This document shows positions 37,311 to 45,535 of a stretch of DNA of 64,000 bases, piece after piece. How positions within the stretch are numbered: the first letter of the stretch is position 1; every line of letters begins with the position of its first letter. This DNA comes from Ga0077555 sp964500805 (GTDB taxonomy: Bacteria > Pseudomonadota > Alphaproteobacteria > Rhizobiales > Hyphomicrobiaceae), in assembly GCA_964500805.1 (NCBI GenBank), contig CAZCQH010000013.1, forward strand, positions 48,385 through 112,384, given 5' to 3'. Under the pieces are notes generated by a model, which did no database searches, was not told where the DNA came from, and saw only the letters and a program-made list of their open reading frames with translations. The translations under genes were made by a program, and so were the position numbers.

Positions 37311-38219
37311 ATGACACAGCAAGGCTCTGCCCTGCGGGCACCGCGATTGCGCCGCTCGATGCTGATCACACCCGGCAATCGAATGGAACGGATCGCCAAG
37401 AGCGCGACGCTGCCCACGGACGCGATTGTCCTCGATCTCGAGGATGGCGTCGCGCCGGGTGATAAGTCTGCGGCGCGCAAGACCATCGCGGAGGCGCTGA
37501 GAACGATCGACTTCGGGCCGCGCGAGAAGCTTGTCCGCATCAATGCCGTCGGCACGGCCGACTATGCCGCCGATCTGCAGACCCTCGATCTCACCCTTGT
37601 CGACGCGCTGTTCGTACCGAAGGTCGAGAGCGGGGCGCAGCTTGTGGAGCTGACACGCTGGCTCGATACGGCGGAGGGGCGCTTGCCACGGCAGCGCCAG
37701 GCGTCCTTCGAGATCGTGGCGACGGTCGAGACGCCGCGCGGTCTGCTGCGAGCCCTCGAGATCGCTGATGCAAGCCCTCGGACGTCGGCGCTGTTCTTCG
37801 GCTCGGGCGACTACACGGCGGCGACCGGCAGTGCCGTGACCGAGCGCGCACTGGCCGTGCCTCGAGCCTTGATCGTGGCGGCCGCTGCTGCCGCGGGGCT
37901 CGAGGCAATCGATGCCGCCACATTTACGGACGTGAAAAGCCCCGATGCGGTCCGGGCCGATGCACTGATAGGACGCGAGCTCGGGTTCGCCGGCAAGCTC
38001 GTCTTCCACCCAAACCAGCTTGCGCCCGTGAACGAGGTTTTCACACCAACGCCCGAGGAAGTAGCGCGGGCCAAGCGGATCATCGAGGCTTACGAGACCG
38101 CAGCCGCACAGGGGCAGGGCACGGCGGTCGTGGATGGCGTGTTCATCGCTGTCGACATTGTGCTGATGGCGGAGCGGGTGATTGCGCGAGCGGCGGAGGT
38201 GGCAAGGCGCAGCGGGTGA
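37311..38219 (+). CDS. HpcH/HpaI-type CoA ester lyase (citrate-lyase beta-like)
   Basis: TIM-barrel lyase of the CitE family. The start RRSMLITPGNRMERIAKSATLPTDAIVLDLEDGVAPGDK carries the acidic Mg-binding Asp/Glu. FVPKVESG, ATVETPRGLL and the substrate region GFAGKLVFHPNQLAPVNEVFTP are also typical. 302 aa. Family members cleave malyl-CoA, citramalyl-CoA or citryl-CoA. Tight spacing to the isochorismatase-fold gene suggests one pathway. Confidence 0.9.
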   Translation: MTQQGSALRAPRLRRSMLITPGNRMERIAKSATLPTDAIVLDLEDGVAPGDKSAARKTIAEALRTIDFGPREKLVRINAVGTADYAADLQTLDLTLVDALFVPKVESGAQLVELTRWLDTAEGRLPRQRQASFEIVATVETPRGLLRALEIADASPRTSALFFGSGDYTAATGSAVTERALAVPRALIVAAAAAAGLEAIDAATFTDVKSPDAVRADALIGRELGFAGKLVFHPNQLAPVNEVFTPTPEEVARAKRIIEAYETAAAQGQGTAVVDGVFIAVDIVLMAERVIARAAEVARRSG

Positions 38220-38674
38220 TGTGTACCGGATTGCCGCGGAAAGGTTGTATCGCTAGCCATTTCACTGACAGATGTTGCGGTTGTCGTTGCACTTCGAGAT
38301 GTTTTTGGGACCACTTGCCGGCTTGAGCGTGACTGGGAGGCGAGGGTCGATCATCCAAATCGATTCTTCATGGGCGAATTTCGACGCTGGCGCGTTTTCC
38401 GAGCGAGTATGGAGGGGGGTAGCCACTCGAAACGAGGCCTCTCTACGGGCTCTGTAGGTGCCCTGGCGGGCCCGATTCGAGCCCCGAAAAAATCCGCAAA
38501 AGTTAACGCCTCTGGAGCCGGCTCTTTGACCGGCTACCGCGCCACTGCTCCAGCACAGGTTGCTGTGTCAACTTTCTCGCGATCCGAGGGGCTCGGCGGT
38601 CATGGCGGGAACGGCTGCCGGGGTGCACAGGCGCGACGCGCTCGGCAACACTGGACCCGGCGGCTGCTCGCCCG
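38220..38674. other. Gene-free convergent gap
   Basis: 455 bases between the stop codons of the convergent CoA ester lyase and L,D-transpeptidase genes. Short plus-strand frames here have no recognisable product. I see no tRNA and no clear terminator. Confidence 0.5.
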
Positions 38675-40255
38675 TCACTTCGTCAGAACGATGAAATCAG
38701 TTCCCTTGCCGGTCTCGGTGCCGAGCCCGTGATCGGAAATGATGAGCGACGCGCCAGGCCAGAGACGGTCACCGATGATCTGCAGGGTCGCCTGCGGCAG
38801 CTCGATGCGTTCCAAAACCTCGGCAGCGCTGGAAGACAGCAAAGGAGCTTGCTCAGCGACTGCGCGCCTCCTGCTGCCTTTTGCCGTTGCCTCGTCGGTT
38901 GCGCCGAAGCTATCGGGAACCGTGACGGCAGACCAGCGGAGTTGAGCGCCACCGTCGAGGGATTGAGTGGCGGTGAACACATGCGTGCCGAACGGGCGCT
39001 CCGGCTCGACGATCGAGATCGGCTCGTCGTGGAGCGGGTTAAAACCCTGCCGCACGAAAACTCGGCCTTCCCTGCGCGAAACGAAAATCGAGACCGGCTC
39101 GACGCCGAAGCTTGCGATCTTCTGCGCTTCAGCCGCCTCGGTGATGGCGATCTCTGCGTCGCGGGCCACTCGAGCCGCCGCAAAGGCTGCATCAGCGAGT
39201 TTTGCTTCGGCAGCTTTGGCGGCCTCGTACTCCAGCTGCAGACTTTCGTGCCGCTGTCGGGCAGCTTCCACAATATGCATGGCGTCGCTTTCCGACAGGG
39301 TCTGGTCACGAACAACGTCCTCACGCTTGTCTTCGTGCTCCTCCTCCGCGCGGGCAAGGTGATCGGCAAGGCGGCGCAGCTGCTCGGCCGCACGATTGGC
39401 GTCGGCGGAGCGCACGGTTGCTTCCTCGAATGCAGGGCGAACCGCACGCTCTGCCGCCTCGCGCTCGGCGGCTGCCTTGATCCTGCGTGCCTGCGCGAGC
39501 TGGAAAGGGTCCAACAGGCGCTCGCCGTCCTCTTCTCCGCCAGCAGCAGCCGTGCGCACGACATGCGGCAGGTCATTGACGGTCAGAGCAGTCATCCGGG
39601 GTACGGGCAGCTTCGCACTTTCGATGCTCTGCGGGCTCACATCGAACGGTGTCACGATCACACGCATTCCGATGCGGCCAATGCTCCAGAGCTGACTCGC
39701 CGTGCCACTGGAAAGCCGAATGCAGCCATGTGACGCCGGATATCCGGGCAGATGGCCCTCGTGAAGCGCAATGCCGGACCAGGTGAGCCGCTGCATGTAG
39801 GGCATCGGCGCGTTGCTGTAGATGTTCGATTCGTGATGCCGGTTTCGCTGCAGCACGGTGAAGACTCCGGTCGGCGTCCGGAAACCCGTCTGGCCGCTGG
39901 AAACGCCCGCCTCCAGGATCTGTCCGCTTGCCGAGTAGACCGTGATGCGCTGGCGGTCGAGGGCAACAACCGCGATCAGTGGTTCAGGCGGCTGGGCTGC
40001 CGTCTGCGGTCGGGCGATGCGCGGCTGCACGGTGCGGAGCTGATGCCGTGAAGAGCCACGAACCTGCCTCGGCTCGTTCTCAGCGAGCGTCCGCACATCC
40101 ATCCCGAGCTGTCGCGGCTGGCTCTCGGCGCGGTTCGCGGCGCGTCTCGCCTGTGCATCGCCGGCAAGCAGCACCATGGTCAAGAGCAGGCAGTCTACGG
40201 ACACCGAGCTTGAGAATACAATGCTCCGGCTGGTCCGTGTGCACGGAGAACGCAT
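38675..40255 (-). CDS. L,D-transpeptidase (YkuD domain) with coiled coil and C-terminal domain
   Basis: Cell-wall cross-linking or lipoprotein-tethering enzyme. After an N-terminal signal segment (SIVFSSSVSVDCLLLTMVLLAGDAQA) and a Gln/Arg/Pro linker, the YkuD domain (about 92-205) shows the catalytic H-x-G-C signature SHGCIRL (Cys178) and the upstream His in LHEGH. Next is a long charged helical region (about 255-385, rich in Ala/Glu/Arg) with coiled-coil character. An Ig-like or unknown C-terminal domain ends FIVLTK. From ATG 40255 it has 526 aa; the frame extends to 40369. Alphaproteobacteria commonly carry many YkuD paralogues. Confidence 0.9.
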   Translation of the reverse strand: MRSPCTRTSRSIVFSSSVSVDCLLLTMVLLAGDAQARRAANRAESQPRQLGMDVRTLAENEPRQVRGSSRHQLRTVQPRIARPQTAAQPPEPLIAVVALDRQRITVYSASGQILEAGVSSGQTGFRTPTGVFTVLQRNRHHESNIYSNAPMPYMQRLTWSGIALHEGHLPGYPASHGCIRLSSGTASQLWSIGRIGMRVIVTPFDVSPQSIESAKLPVPRMTALTVNDLPHVVRTAAAGGEEDGERLLDPFQLAQARRIKAAAEREAAERAVRPAFEEATVRSADANRAAEQLRRLADHLARAEEEHEDKREDVVRDQTLSESDAMHIVEAARQRHESLQLEYEAAKAAEAKLADAAFAAARVARDAEIAITEAAEAQKIASFGVEPVSIFVSRREGRVFVRQGFNPLHDEPISIVEPERPFGTHVFTATQSLDGGAQLRWSAVTVPDSFGATDEATAKGSRRRAVAEQAPLLSSSAAEVLERIELPQATLQIIGDRLWPGASLIISDHGLGTETGKGTDFIVLTK

Positions 40256-40417
40256 GACACTGCCCTCATACTGAACCGAATGGCCCTCCTCCGGTGGGCT
40301 CATCACCCGCTCGGCGGAGATGAAGAGTATAGGGGCGGCAGTCAGGGCACCCAATGACCTGCGCGCCACACTCGCCGTTGAACAGCGCTCGCTCCGACTT
40401 TCGGGAGCCCAGCCCCG

Positions 40418-41341
40418 CTACTTGTCGCGCGTTCGGATGAAGCGCGCGGCACCTTTCAGGGCGCCGGTATCGGCGCTGAACGGCGCCAGGCTTATGATCG
40501 CGTCGGCTACGACGGTATTCAGCCGCGCACGGGCAGCATCGATGCCCAGCAGCGAGACCAGCGTCGCCTTGCCGAGAGCTGCATCCTTGCCGACGGCTTT
40601 GCCGACCACGCTCGCTTGTCCTTCGATGTCGAGCAGGTCATCCGAGATCTGAAACGCGAGGCCGAGTAGTTCACCAAATCGCGTGAGCGCGTCCTTGTGC
40701 CTTGGATCGGCATCGGCAATCAGCGCCCCGGCCTCGCAGGCGAAGCGAATGAGGGCGCCTGTTTTCATCGCCTGCAGGCGCTCGATGTGAGAGAGCGAGG
40801 ACGCCGGATGGCCTAGCTTCTCAGCTTCGAGATCGAGCACTTGGCCACCGACCATGCCAGCGCGGCCCGCATTGTGCGCCAACGCCGCGATTAGCGCAGA
40901 TTTGCGATCGGTGGCGATGGACGTGCTGGCTGCGATGATCTCGAATGCCAGCGTAAGCAGCGCATCGCCGGCCAGAATGGCGGTCCAGTCGTCGAAGGCT
41001 TTCCACACCGTAGGCCGGCCGCGGCGCACCTCGTCGTTGTCCATGGCCGGCAGGTCGTCATGGACCAGGCTATAGGCGTGCACGCATTCGAGGGCGGCTG
41101 CCACGTCGAGTGCGGCAACCAGATCCGCGCCACACAGCTTGGCGGACTGAAGCACGAGAAAAGCGCGAAACCGTTTGCCGCCATAGAGCGTACCGTAACG
41201 CATGGCGGCAGCCAGCCGCGGCGGCTGCTTGGGTGCTGACGCCTCCGAAAGGAGCTCAGCAAGCCGCTGCTCCACGAGGCGGGCGGCGTCGGCCTGCCAC
41301 GCCGCGAACTGGTCCAATTCGCACTGCTCGTCGTCGGTCAT
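40418..41341 (-). CDS. ispA: Polyprenyl (farnesyl/geranylgeranyl) diphosphate synthase
   Basis: Trans-isoprenyl diphosphate synthase, 307 aa from ATG 41341 (MTDDEQCELDQFAAW). The first aspartate-rich motif is LVHDDLPAMDND (DDxxxxD, short-chain bacterial type) and the second is QISDDLLDIEG. GGKRFRAFLVL binds the diphosphate. The extension to 41437 lacks family support. Farnesyl diphosphate synthase is most likely, since the DDxxxxD form suits IspA; exact chain length is not proven. It is divergent from rpmF. Confidence 0.92.
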   Translation of the reverse strand: MTDDEQCELDQFAAWQADAARLVEQRLAELLSEASAPKQPPRLAAAMRYGTLYGGKRFRAFLVLQSAKLCGADLVAALDVAAALECVHAYSLVHDDLPAMDNDEVRRGRPTVWKAFDDWTAILAGDALLTLAFEIIAASTSIATDRKSALIAALAHNAGRAGMVGGQVLDLEAEKLGHPASSLSHIERLQAMKTGALIRFACEAGALIADADPRHKDALTRFGELLGLAFQISDDLLDIEGQASVVGKAVGKDAALGKATLVSLLGIDAARARLNTVVADAIISLAPFSADTGALKGAARFIRTRDK

Positions 41342-41667
41342 GCTAACAGCCAGTGATCTCTGGGTTCGCCGAATAGGTCTTAGCGGTGCACCAGCGCCCG
41401 CACCAGTCCGAGTCACTGCGAAACAGACGCGGAACATCGATGCTGTTGAGGTTTGCCGGCATTCGCCTACAATTGGTCTGGCACTGGACGCGGATTGTCG
41501 CTATAAGCCGCCGTCGAAAGCTCTCCGTGTGCCTGCATGCTCGCGGAGGTCCTACCCGTTTCCGGCTTCGGTCGCACGCGAGGCAGCAGCTGACTGCCCT
41601 GAGAGAGCGCTAAGCCTTTGAGCAGCAGCTGATCTTTGCCCTGAACGGGCCTCGAGAGGAGCAACTT
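41342..41667. other. Divergent intergenic region between ispA-like gene and rpmF
   Basis: 326 bases with no supported gene. It carries a sigma-70-like promoter pointing to rpmF (see separate entry). Confidence 0.5.
41446..41473 (+). promoter_or_regulatory. Candidate rpmF promoter
   Basis: TTGAGG at 41446-41451 and TACAAT at 41468-41473 are separated by 16 bases, upstream of rpmF and in its orientation. The leader would be about 190 bases long. Confidence 0.42.
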
Positions 41668-41856
41668 ATGGCCGTCCCCCGCAGTAAAGTCTCGCGCATG
41701 AAGCGCGGCAACCGTCGTTCCGCCGACGCGTTGAAGGCTCCGGTTTATGTCGAGGACAAGGACTCGGGAAATCTGCGCCGTCCGCACCACATTGACCTGA
41801 AGTCCGGCAAGTATCGCGGCAAGCAGGTCCTGGCGGTCAAGGAACAGACCAACTAG
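41668..41856 (+). CDS. rpmF: 50S ribosomal protein L32
   Basis: The 62-aa basic protein begins MAVPRSKVSRMKRGNRRSADAL, the L32 signature, and continues with PHHIDLKSGKYRGKQVL. It is the C-type (alphaproteobacterial) L32 without the CxxC zinc pairs. GAGAGGAGC lies before the ATG. Confidence 0.97.
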   Translation: MAVPRSKVSRMKRGNRRSADALKAPVYVEDKDSGNLRRPHHIDLKSGKYRGKQVLAVKEQTN

Positions 41857-41993
41857 CGCAGACACGGGCCCGGCTGGATCGCTCGCTGGAGCAGTCCACA
41901 CATTCGCGGCTGAACAAGCGAAAATTTGTCAAAGTCAGCGCCTAACATTGTTAATGTCCGCGACTTGCGGACAGAGACATGCTGGAGGCACCA

Positions 41994-42410
41994 ATGTCGC
42001 TCAGAGCGATCCCGCTCATCGTCATCGCGTTCATCGTCTACAATATCGTGGTCCTGGCCGGCGGCAATGTGCCGGCCGACGAGATCCTCAACAAGCAACT
42101 GTTCCAGATTCGGATGCTCAGCGGTGCCGACTGGGTATTCCGGACGAGCGACCTGATCATTCTATTGACGATGATCCTGCTGTTCATCGAGCTGATCAAA
42201 TCGACGTACACGTCGAGCCTCCAGATGGTGGACCACGGGCTCTCGATGCTGGTGTTCATCGCGTGCCTCGTCGAGTTCCTGCTGGTGCGCCAAGCCACTT
42301 CGTCGGTGTTTTTCTTCATCCTGACGGCAGCGCTGGTGGACGTCGTAGCTGGCGCGTTGATCGGCATCCGAACCGCACGGCGCGATCTCAATATCGGCGG
42401 CGAAGCATGA
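41994..42410 (+). CDS. Small four-helix membrane protein of unknown function
   Basis: Hydrophobic protein with probable membrane helices at about residues 4-22, 48-65, 75-97 and 101-122, ending in a short polar tail (RTARRDLNIGGEA). The frame opens at 41979 (143 aa); ATG 41994 (MSLRAIPLIVIAFIVYN, 138 aa) is an equally good start. No motif allows assignment. A strong terminator follows directly. Confidence 0.75.
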   Translation: MSLRAIPLIVIAFIVYNIVVLAGGNVPADEILNKQLFQIRMLSGADWVFRTSDLIILLTMILLFIELIKSTYTSSLQMVDHGLSMLVFIACLVEFLLVRQATSSVFFFILTAALVDVVAGALIGIRTARRDLNIGGEA

Positions 42411-42442
42411 GTGGTGCGCCTCATCCAGGCGATCCGATTTGA

Positions 42443-42469
42443 GGCCGGCTCCAGCGAGCCGGCCTTTTT
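42443..42469 (+). terminator. Intrinsic terminator
   Basis: GGCCGGCTC (42443-42451), a 4-base loop, then GAGCCGGCC (42456-42464) followed by TTTTT. A textbook rho-independent terminator for the membrane-protein gene, and in the opposite direction close to the end of the glutamine-amidotransferase-like gene. Confidence 0.92.
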
Positions 42470-42494
42470 GCTCGGCCATGCTTTGCCGCTCGGC

Positions 42495-43196
42495 CTAGGA
42501 CGACGGCTCCATCCAGCCCGTCGCGGCGACAAGGCCGGCCATGATCGGGACCAGAGCGTCATCGATCTTCGGTTGCATCAGAGCCATGGCGGCAAGGCCG
42601 GAAGCAGGATCTTGGGGCGCCTCCTCGAATTCCATGATCAGATCCTCCACCATGGCGCGGCGAAAGCCCGGATGCGCTGCGAACCCGAACGCTGACTTGC
42701 CGATCTGAAACACGGCGGGCCGGTTCTTGGCATCCTTCGCCAGGACCTGGGCGTAATCCGGCGGCATCGGCCAGTCGCGCATGTAGATGGCTGCGGGAAA
42801 CAGCTCGGGCAGCAAGCCGCCGAGCGCATCGCGCCACGTGCGGCGGACCTCCACGACCTCGAAGGCAAGGGGCGCCTGCGCAACAGCGCCTTCTGCGGCG
42901 AGTGATAGGATCTGGGCACCGAGGCCGAAAGCGAGAACCGGCTTCTCCAGCATCAGACAGGCGCGCACGAGGCGCACCTCGGCATCGAGCGTTGGCAGCG
43001 TGCGATCGGGCGCAGCGCCCCATGGGCCACCGCCGAGGAGAATCAAGCCGTCGCCGAGCGTCGTAACTTCCGGCACTTTGCCGCCCGCCGTGAACGGCCG
43101 GAAATAGCTGAAGCGGATGCCGCGGGCTTCCAGATGGTCCTCGATTCCGCCGAGCCATTCCGACTGGGTGTGCTGGACGACGGATACGAACTTCAT
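42495..43196 (-). CDS. Class I glutamine amidotransferase-like protein lacking the nucleophile Cys
   Basis: The fold is that of class I GATases: VPEVTTLGDGLILLGGGPWG, then the nucleophile elbow, then FGFAAHPGFRRAM where HPG matches the catalytic His region. In the elbow, where active enzymes read GxCxGxQ, this protein reads AFGLGAQIL, so the Cys is Gly91. It therefore should not hydrolyse glutamine by the usual route. 233 aa. It starts 4 bases after the thioesterase stop, so it is the third gene of a ligase-thioesterase-GATase operon. Confidence 0.82.
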   Translation of the reverse strand: MKFVSVVQHTQSEWLGGIEDHLEARGIRFSYFRPFTAGGKVPEVTTLGDGLILLGGGPWGAAPDRTLPTLDAEVRLVRACLMLEKPVLAFGLGAQILSLAAEGAVAQAPLAFEVVEVRRTWRDALGGLLPELFPAAIYMRDWPMPPDYAQVLAKDAKNRPAVFQIGKSAFGFAAHPGFRRAMVEDLIMEFEEAPQDPASGLAAMALMQPKIDDALVPIMAGLVAATGWMEPSS

Positions 43197-43200
43197 GGCA

Positions 43201-43698
43201 TCAGAGCTTCCTCGGAATGCCGATGCGCCGGCCGGCGCGCTCAGGCTGTGGCAGCGCCGCCGAGCGTGCCTTCAGCCCTTCGAGCCGCCCGCGCAAGTCA
43301 GCCGGCCACGGCGCGGTGCGGCGCACGCCCATGTCGATGTGGAGGAACATGTATTCGACCGTCGCCGCGAGCCAGCCCTCGGCCGCGTGTTTCATCTCGC
43401 AGAACATGTGGAGGCGCTTGTCATCGAGATCGAGCACGCGCGAGTAGACGCGGACGGCATCGGTCCGCAGCAGCTCACGGATGAAACAGGTGTGATGCTC
43501 GACCGTCATGAAGGAACAGTTGTGCGCCTTGATGTAGTCGGGACCGAGACCAACCGGCATCAGCGCCTCGTCGATCGCGCGGTCGAAGATGACGCCGTAG
43601 AAGGCCTGGTTGAGGTGGCCATTATAGTCGACCCAGCCGGGCTCGATGGCGAACTCGGGTGAGGCGATCAGGGCATTGCTCGGGGCGGCGTCGCTCAT
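43201..43698 (-). CDS. Hotdog-fold acyl-CoA thioesterase
   Basis: 4HBT-type thioesterase: EPGWVDYNGHLNQAFYGVIFDRAIDE carries the active-site region, and VEHHTCFIRELLRTDAVRVYSRVLDLDDKRLHMFCEMKH follows. 165 aa. The start codon overlaps the stop of the lipoate-ligase-like gene by ATGA, so translation is coupled. Similar thioesterases occur in carnitine and betaine catabolism clusters, but no carnitine dehydrogenase is present here. Confidence 0.85.
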   Translation of the reverse strand: MSDAAPSNALIASPEFAIEPGWVDYNGHLNQAFYGVIFDRAIDEALMPVGLGPDYIKAHNCSFMTVEHHTCFIRELLRTDAVRVYSRVLDLDDKRLHMFCEMKHAAEGWLAATVEYMFLHIDMGVRRTAPWPADLRGRLEGLKARSAALPQPERAGRRIGIPRKL

Positions 43699-44771
43699 GT
43701 GGGTGTCGGTCGTCCAATGGCTTCGAGAATGACATCGCTGACATGCGCAGGCGCGAGCGTCAATGCATCCGGCCTGGTGCGGGCGAGGAAGCTGTCGACG
43801 GCAGCTCTGACATCGCTTGCTGCGACACCTCTGAGCGAGGCTTCGAGATCGTAGACGGTGCGCGGCGGCAGCACGAAGAAATCACCGGTGAGCAGTACCT
43901 CGCGAATACGCTGAGCCGGGCCCGCGCCTTCAAGACGCACGAACGCGGAGACGGTGCCGCCCGGGGTCGCAAGACGCGCCTCATGGACGCCAGCGCCGCG
44001 CGGATCATCGATCTCGAAGACGAAGGCGTCGGTGCCGATCTCGCCAGCATAATGCCCGGCGGCAAGCGCTTCTTCTTCAGGCGTGGGCGAGCCAGGTTCG
44101 ATGGCGATGCCGAGATGCTTGCCGAGGCCATCGAGGACGGCACGCTTGACGTCCTCGACCGGCGGGGCATCGCCGAGCAGTGCCTTCAGCGTGGTGAGCC
44201 GCGTCTCCGCCTTGTCGAGATCACGGATCGGCGGGTGCGCGGCAGGCACGTTCAGGCAGGCGAGCATGCGCGCCGGATCGGCATCGACCAGCACGGTGCC
44301 CTGATAGATCAGCGTATCGCCGTCGAAGAAACCGCCGGTGCCGCAGAGCTTGCGGCCGTCGACCTCGATGTCGGTGCGCGGGCGGAATCGGGCATCGATC
44401 TTGAAGGCATCGGAAAGTCCATTGGCGACGGCCTCGCAGATTGCGCGCGTGTAGTCGCCGAGCGTCGGCATCGGTAGTCGTTGGCGCGAGAGCACCAGCT
44501 CCCAGCCGACCTGGCCTTGATCGAGATAGATGGCGCCGCCGCCAGTGATGCGCCGTACCAGGCCGATACCGTTGGCACGGCAGTGGGCGACGCGAACCTC
44601 GTGGCTCATGGCCTGGTGCCGTCCGATCAGAACGGTCGGGGCGAACGCGAGGAAGCGGATGGTGTCGGGCGAGCGGCCAGCCTTGTGCAGCTCGATCAGC
44701 GCCTGATCGAAGGCGATCTGCAGGCGCCCGTCACGCACGCCCGTATCGATGCTGCGGAATTGAATACTCAT
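43695..44771 (-). CDS. Lipoate-protein ligase / octanoyltransferase family protein
   Basis: BPL/LplA fold. Seen are IGRHQAMSHEVRVAHCRANGI, the substrate loop RRITGGGAIYLDQGQVGWELV, and the conserved lysine in GRKLCGTGGFF, followed by IYQGTVLVDAD. A C-terminal accessory domain (about 240-358) brings it to 358 aa, as in two-domain ligases. It should attach lipoate or octanoate to E2/GcvH-type proteins. It is first in an operon with the thioesterase and the degenerate GATase. Three genes away is a biotin-synthase-related radical SAM gene (47291), a pairing discussed in the findings. Confidence 0.87.
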   Translation of the reverse strand: MSIQFRSIDTGVRDGRLQIAFDQALIELHKAGRSPDTIRFLAFAPTVLIGRHQAMSHEVRVAHCRANGIGLVRRITGGGAIYLDQGQVGWELVLSRQRLPMPTLGDYTRAICEAVANGLSDAFKIDARFRPRTDIEVDGRKLCGTGGFFDGDTLIYQGTVLVDADPARMLACLNVPAAHPPIRDLDKAETRLTTLKALLGDAPPVEDVKRAVLDGLGKHLGIAIEPGSPTPEEEALAAGHYAGEIGTDAFVFEIDDPRGAGVHEARLATPGGTVSAFVRLEGAGPAQRIREVLLTGDFFVLPPRTVYDLEASLRGVAASDVRAAVDSFLARTRPDALTLAPAHVSDVILEAIGRPTPT

Positions 44772-44973
44772 GAGCGAGATTTCACGCTGTCACGTGCCGG
44801 GCGTCAAGCTTCAGGCGCGGTGGCCCGGCCCCTTCGGCGAGCACTCAGCCGCGCGCAAATCTGTGGGCGAGGCCGAGAAGCCCCGCGACGCGCAAGGGCA
44901 TGCGGCGTTAGCTGGTCGGGCTGCTTGCCTGGTTCGAGTCGGCGCCTCTGAGCGCCGCGAGAGGAGACCCGCG

Positions 44974-45474
44974 ATGGCATCAAAGAAGAAATCGGCCGCA
45001 CCAATCGAGTTCGCCAAAGTGAATGATAGAACGATCGAGATGTCGTTCGATGATCTGCTCGGTGCCGCATTTGATACTGTGTCTGTGACTAAGGCCGACC
45101 GAGCCATCGCGCGCCTTTCGAGTGGCGGGATTCCTGTTATCATCCAGATCCTCAGCAATGACAGCCTGGCACCAGCGCTGATTGCGATCGACCCGACGCT
45201 GAAGCTGTCCGAGCTCGACGAGGCCTGCGGCAAGCTCGAGGATTTGGCGATCCTGATCTTGAGCACGGCGCGCGCAGCGCGGCACGAGGTCGGAGAGGAC
45301 TTCGCGCGCGCCAACCCGACGGCAATGGCCTTATACAGCTATGCCGCCGACGCCCTCGAGGTCGCCGACCTTCTCGAGGAAATGGACCTGCTGAAAAAGG
45401 ACGAGCTCGATCGGAACCGGAAATTGCTGCGCTCAGCGACCGCCGGGCGTCCGAAGGCGGCACGGGGTTCATGA
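44974..45474 (+). CDS. Conserved-looking hypothetical protein
   Basis: Unrecognised 166-aa soluble protein. The start is fixed by GAGGAG a few bases before ATG 44974; the frame extends upstream to 44770 over the start of the divergent ligase gene, which is unlikely to be coding. It has a basic N-terminus (MASKKKSAAP), an alpha/beta middle (SGGIPVIIQILSNDSLAPALIAIDP), and a helical C-terminus with an acidic heptad-like stretch (ADALEVADLLEEMDLLKKDELDRNRKLL). It converges with the D-glutamate cyclase gene. Confidence 0.7.
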   Translation: MASKKKSAAPIEFAKVNDRTIEMSFDDLLGAAFDTVSVTKADRAIARLSSGGIPVIIQILSNDSLAPALIAIDPTLKLSELDEACGKLEDLAILILSTARAARHEVGEDFARANPTAMALYSYAADALEVADLLEEMDLLKKDELDRNRKLLRSATAGRPKAARGS

Positions 45475-45535
45475 ACCCGAACGCATCCGCTGTGCGTGCC
45501 CAATGAGGCGCGATTGCCACGACGCAAAGGCCGAC

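Noticed and set aside
38456..38560. Segment with a GATTCGAGCCC string considered as a tRNA T-arm
   Set aside because: No acceptor, D-arm or anticodon stem could be folded around it.
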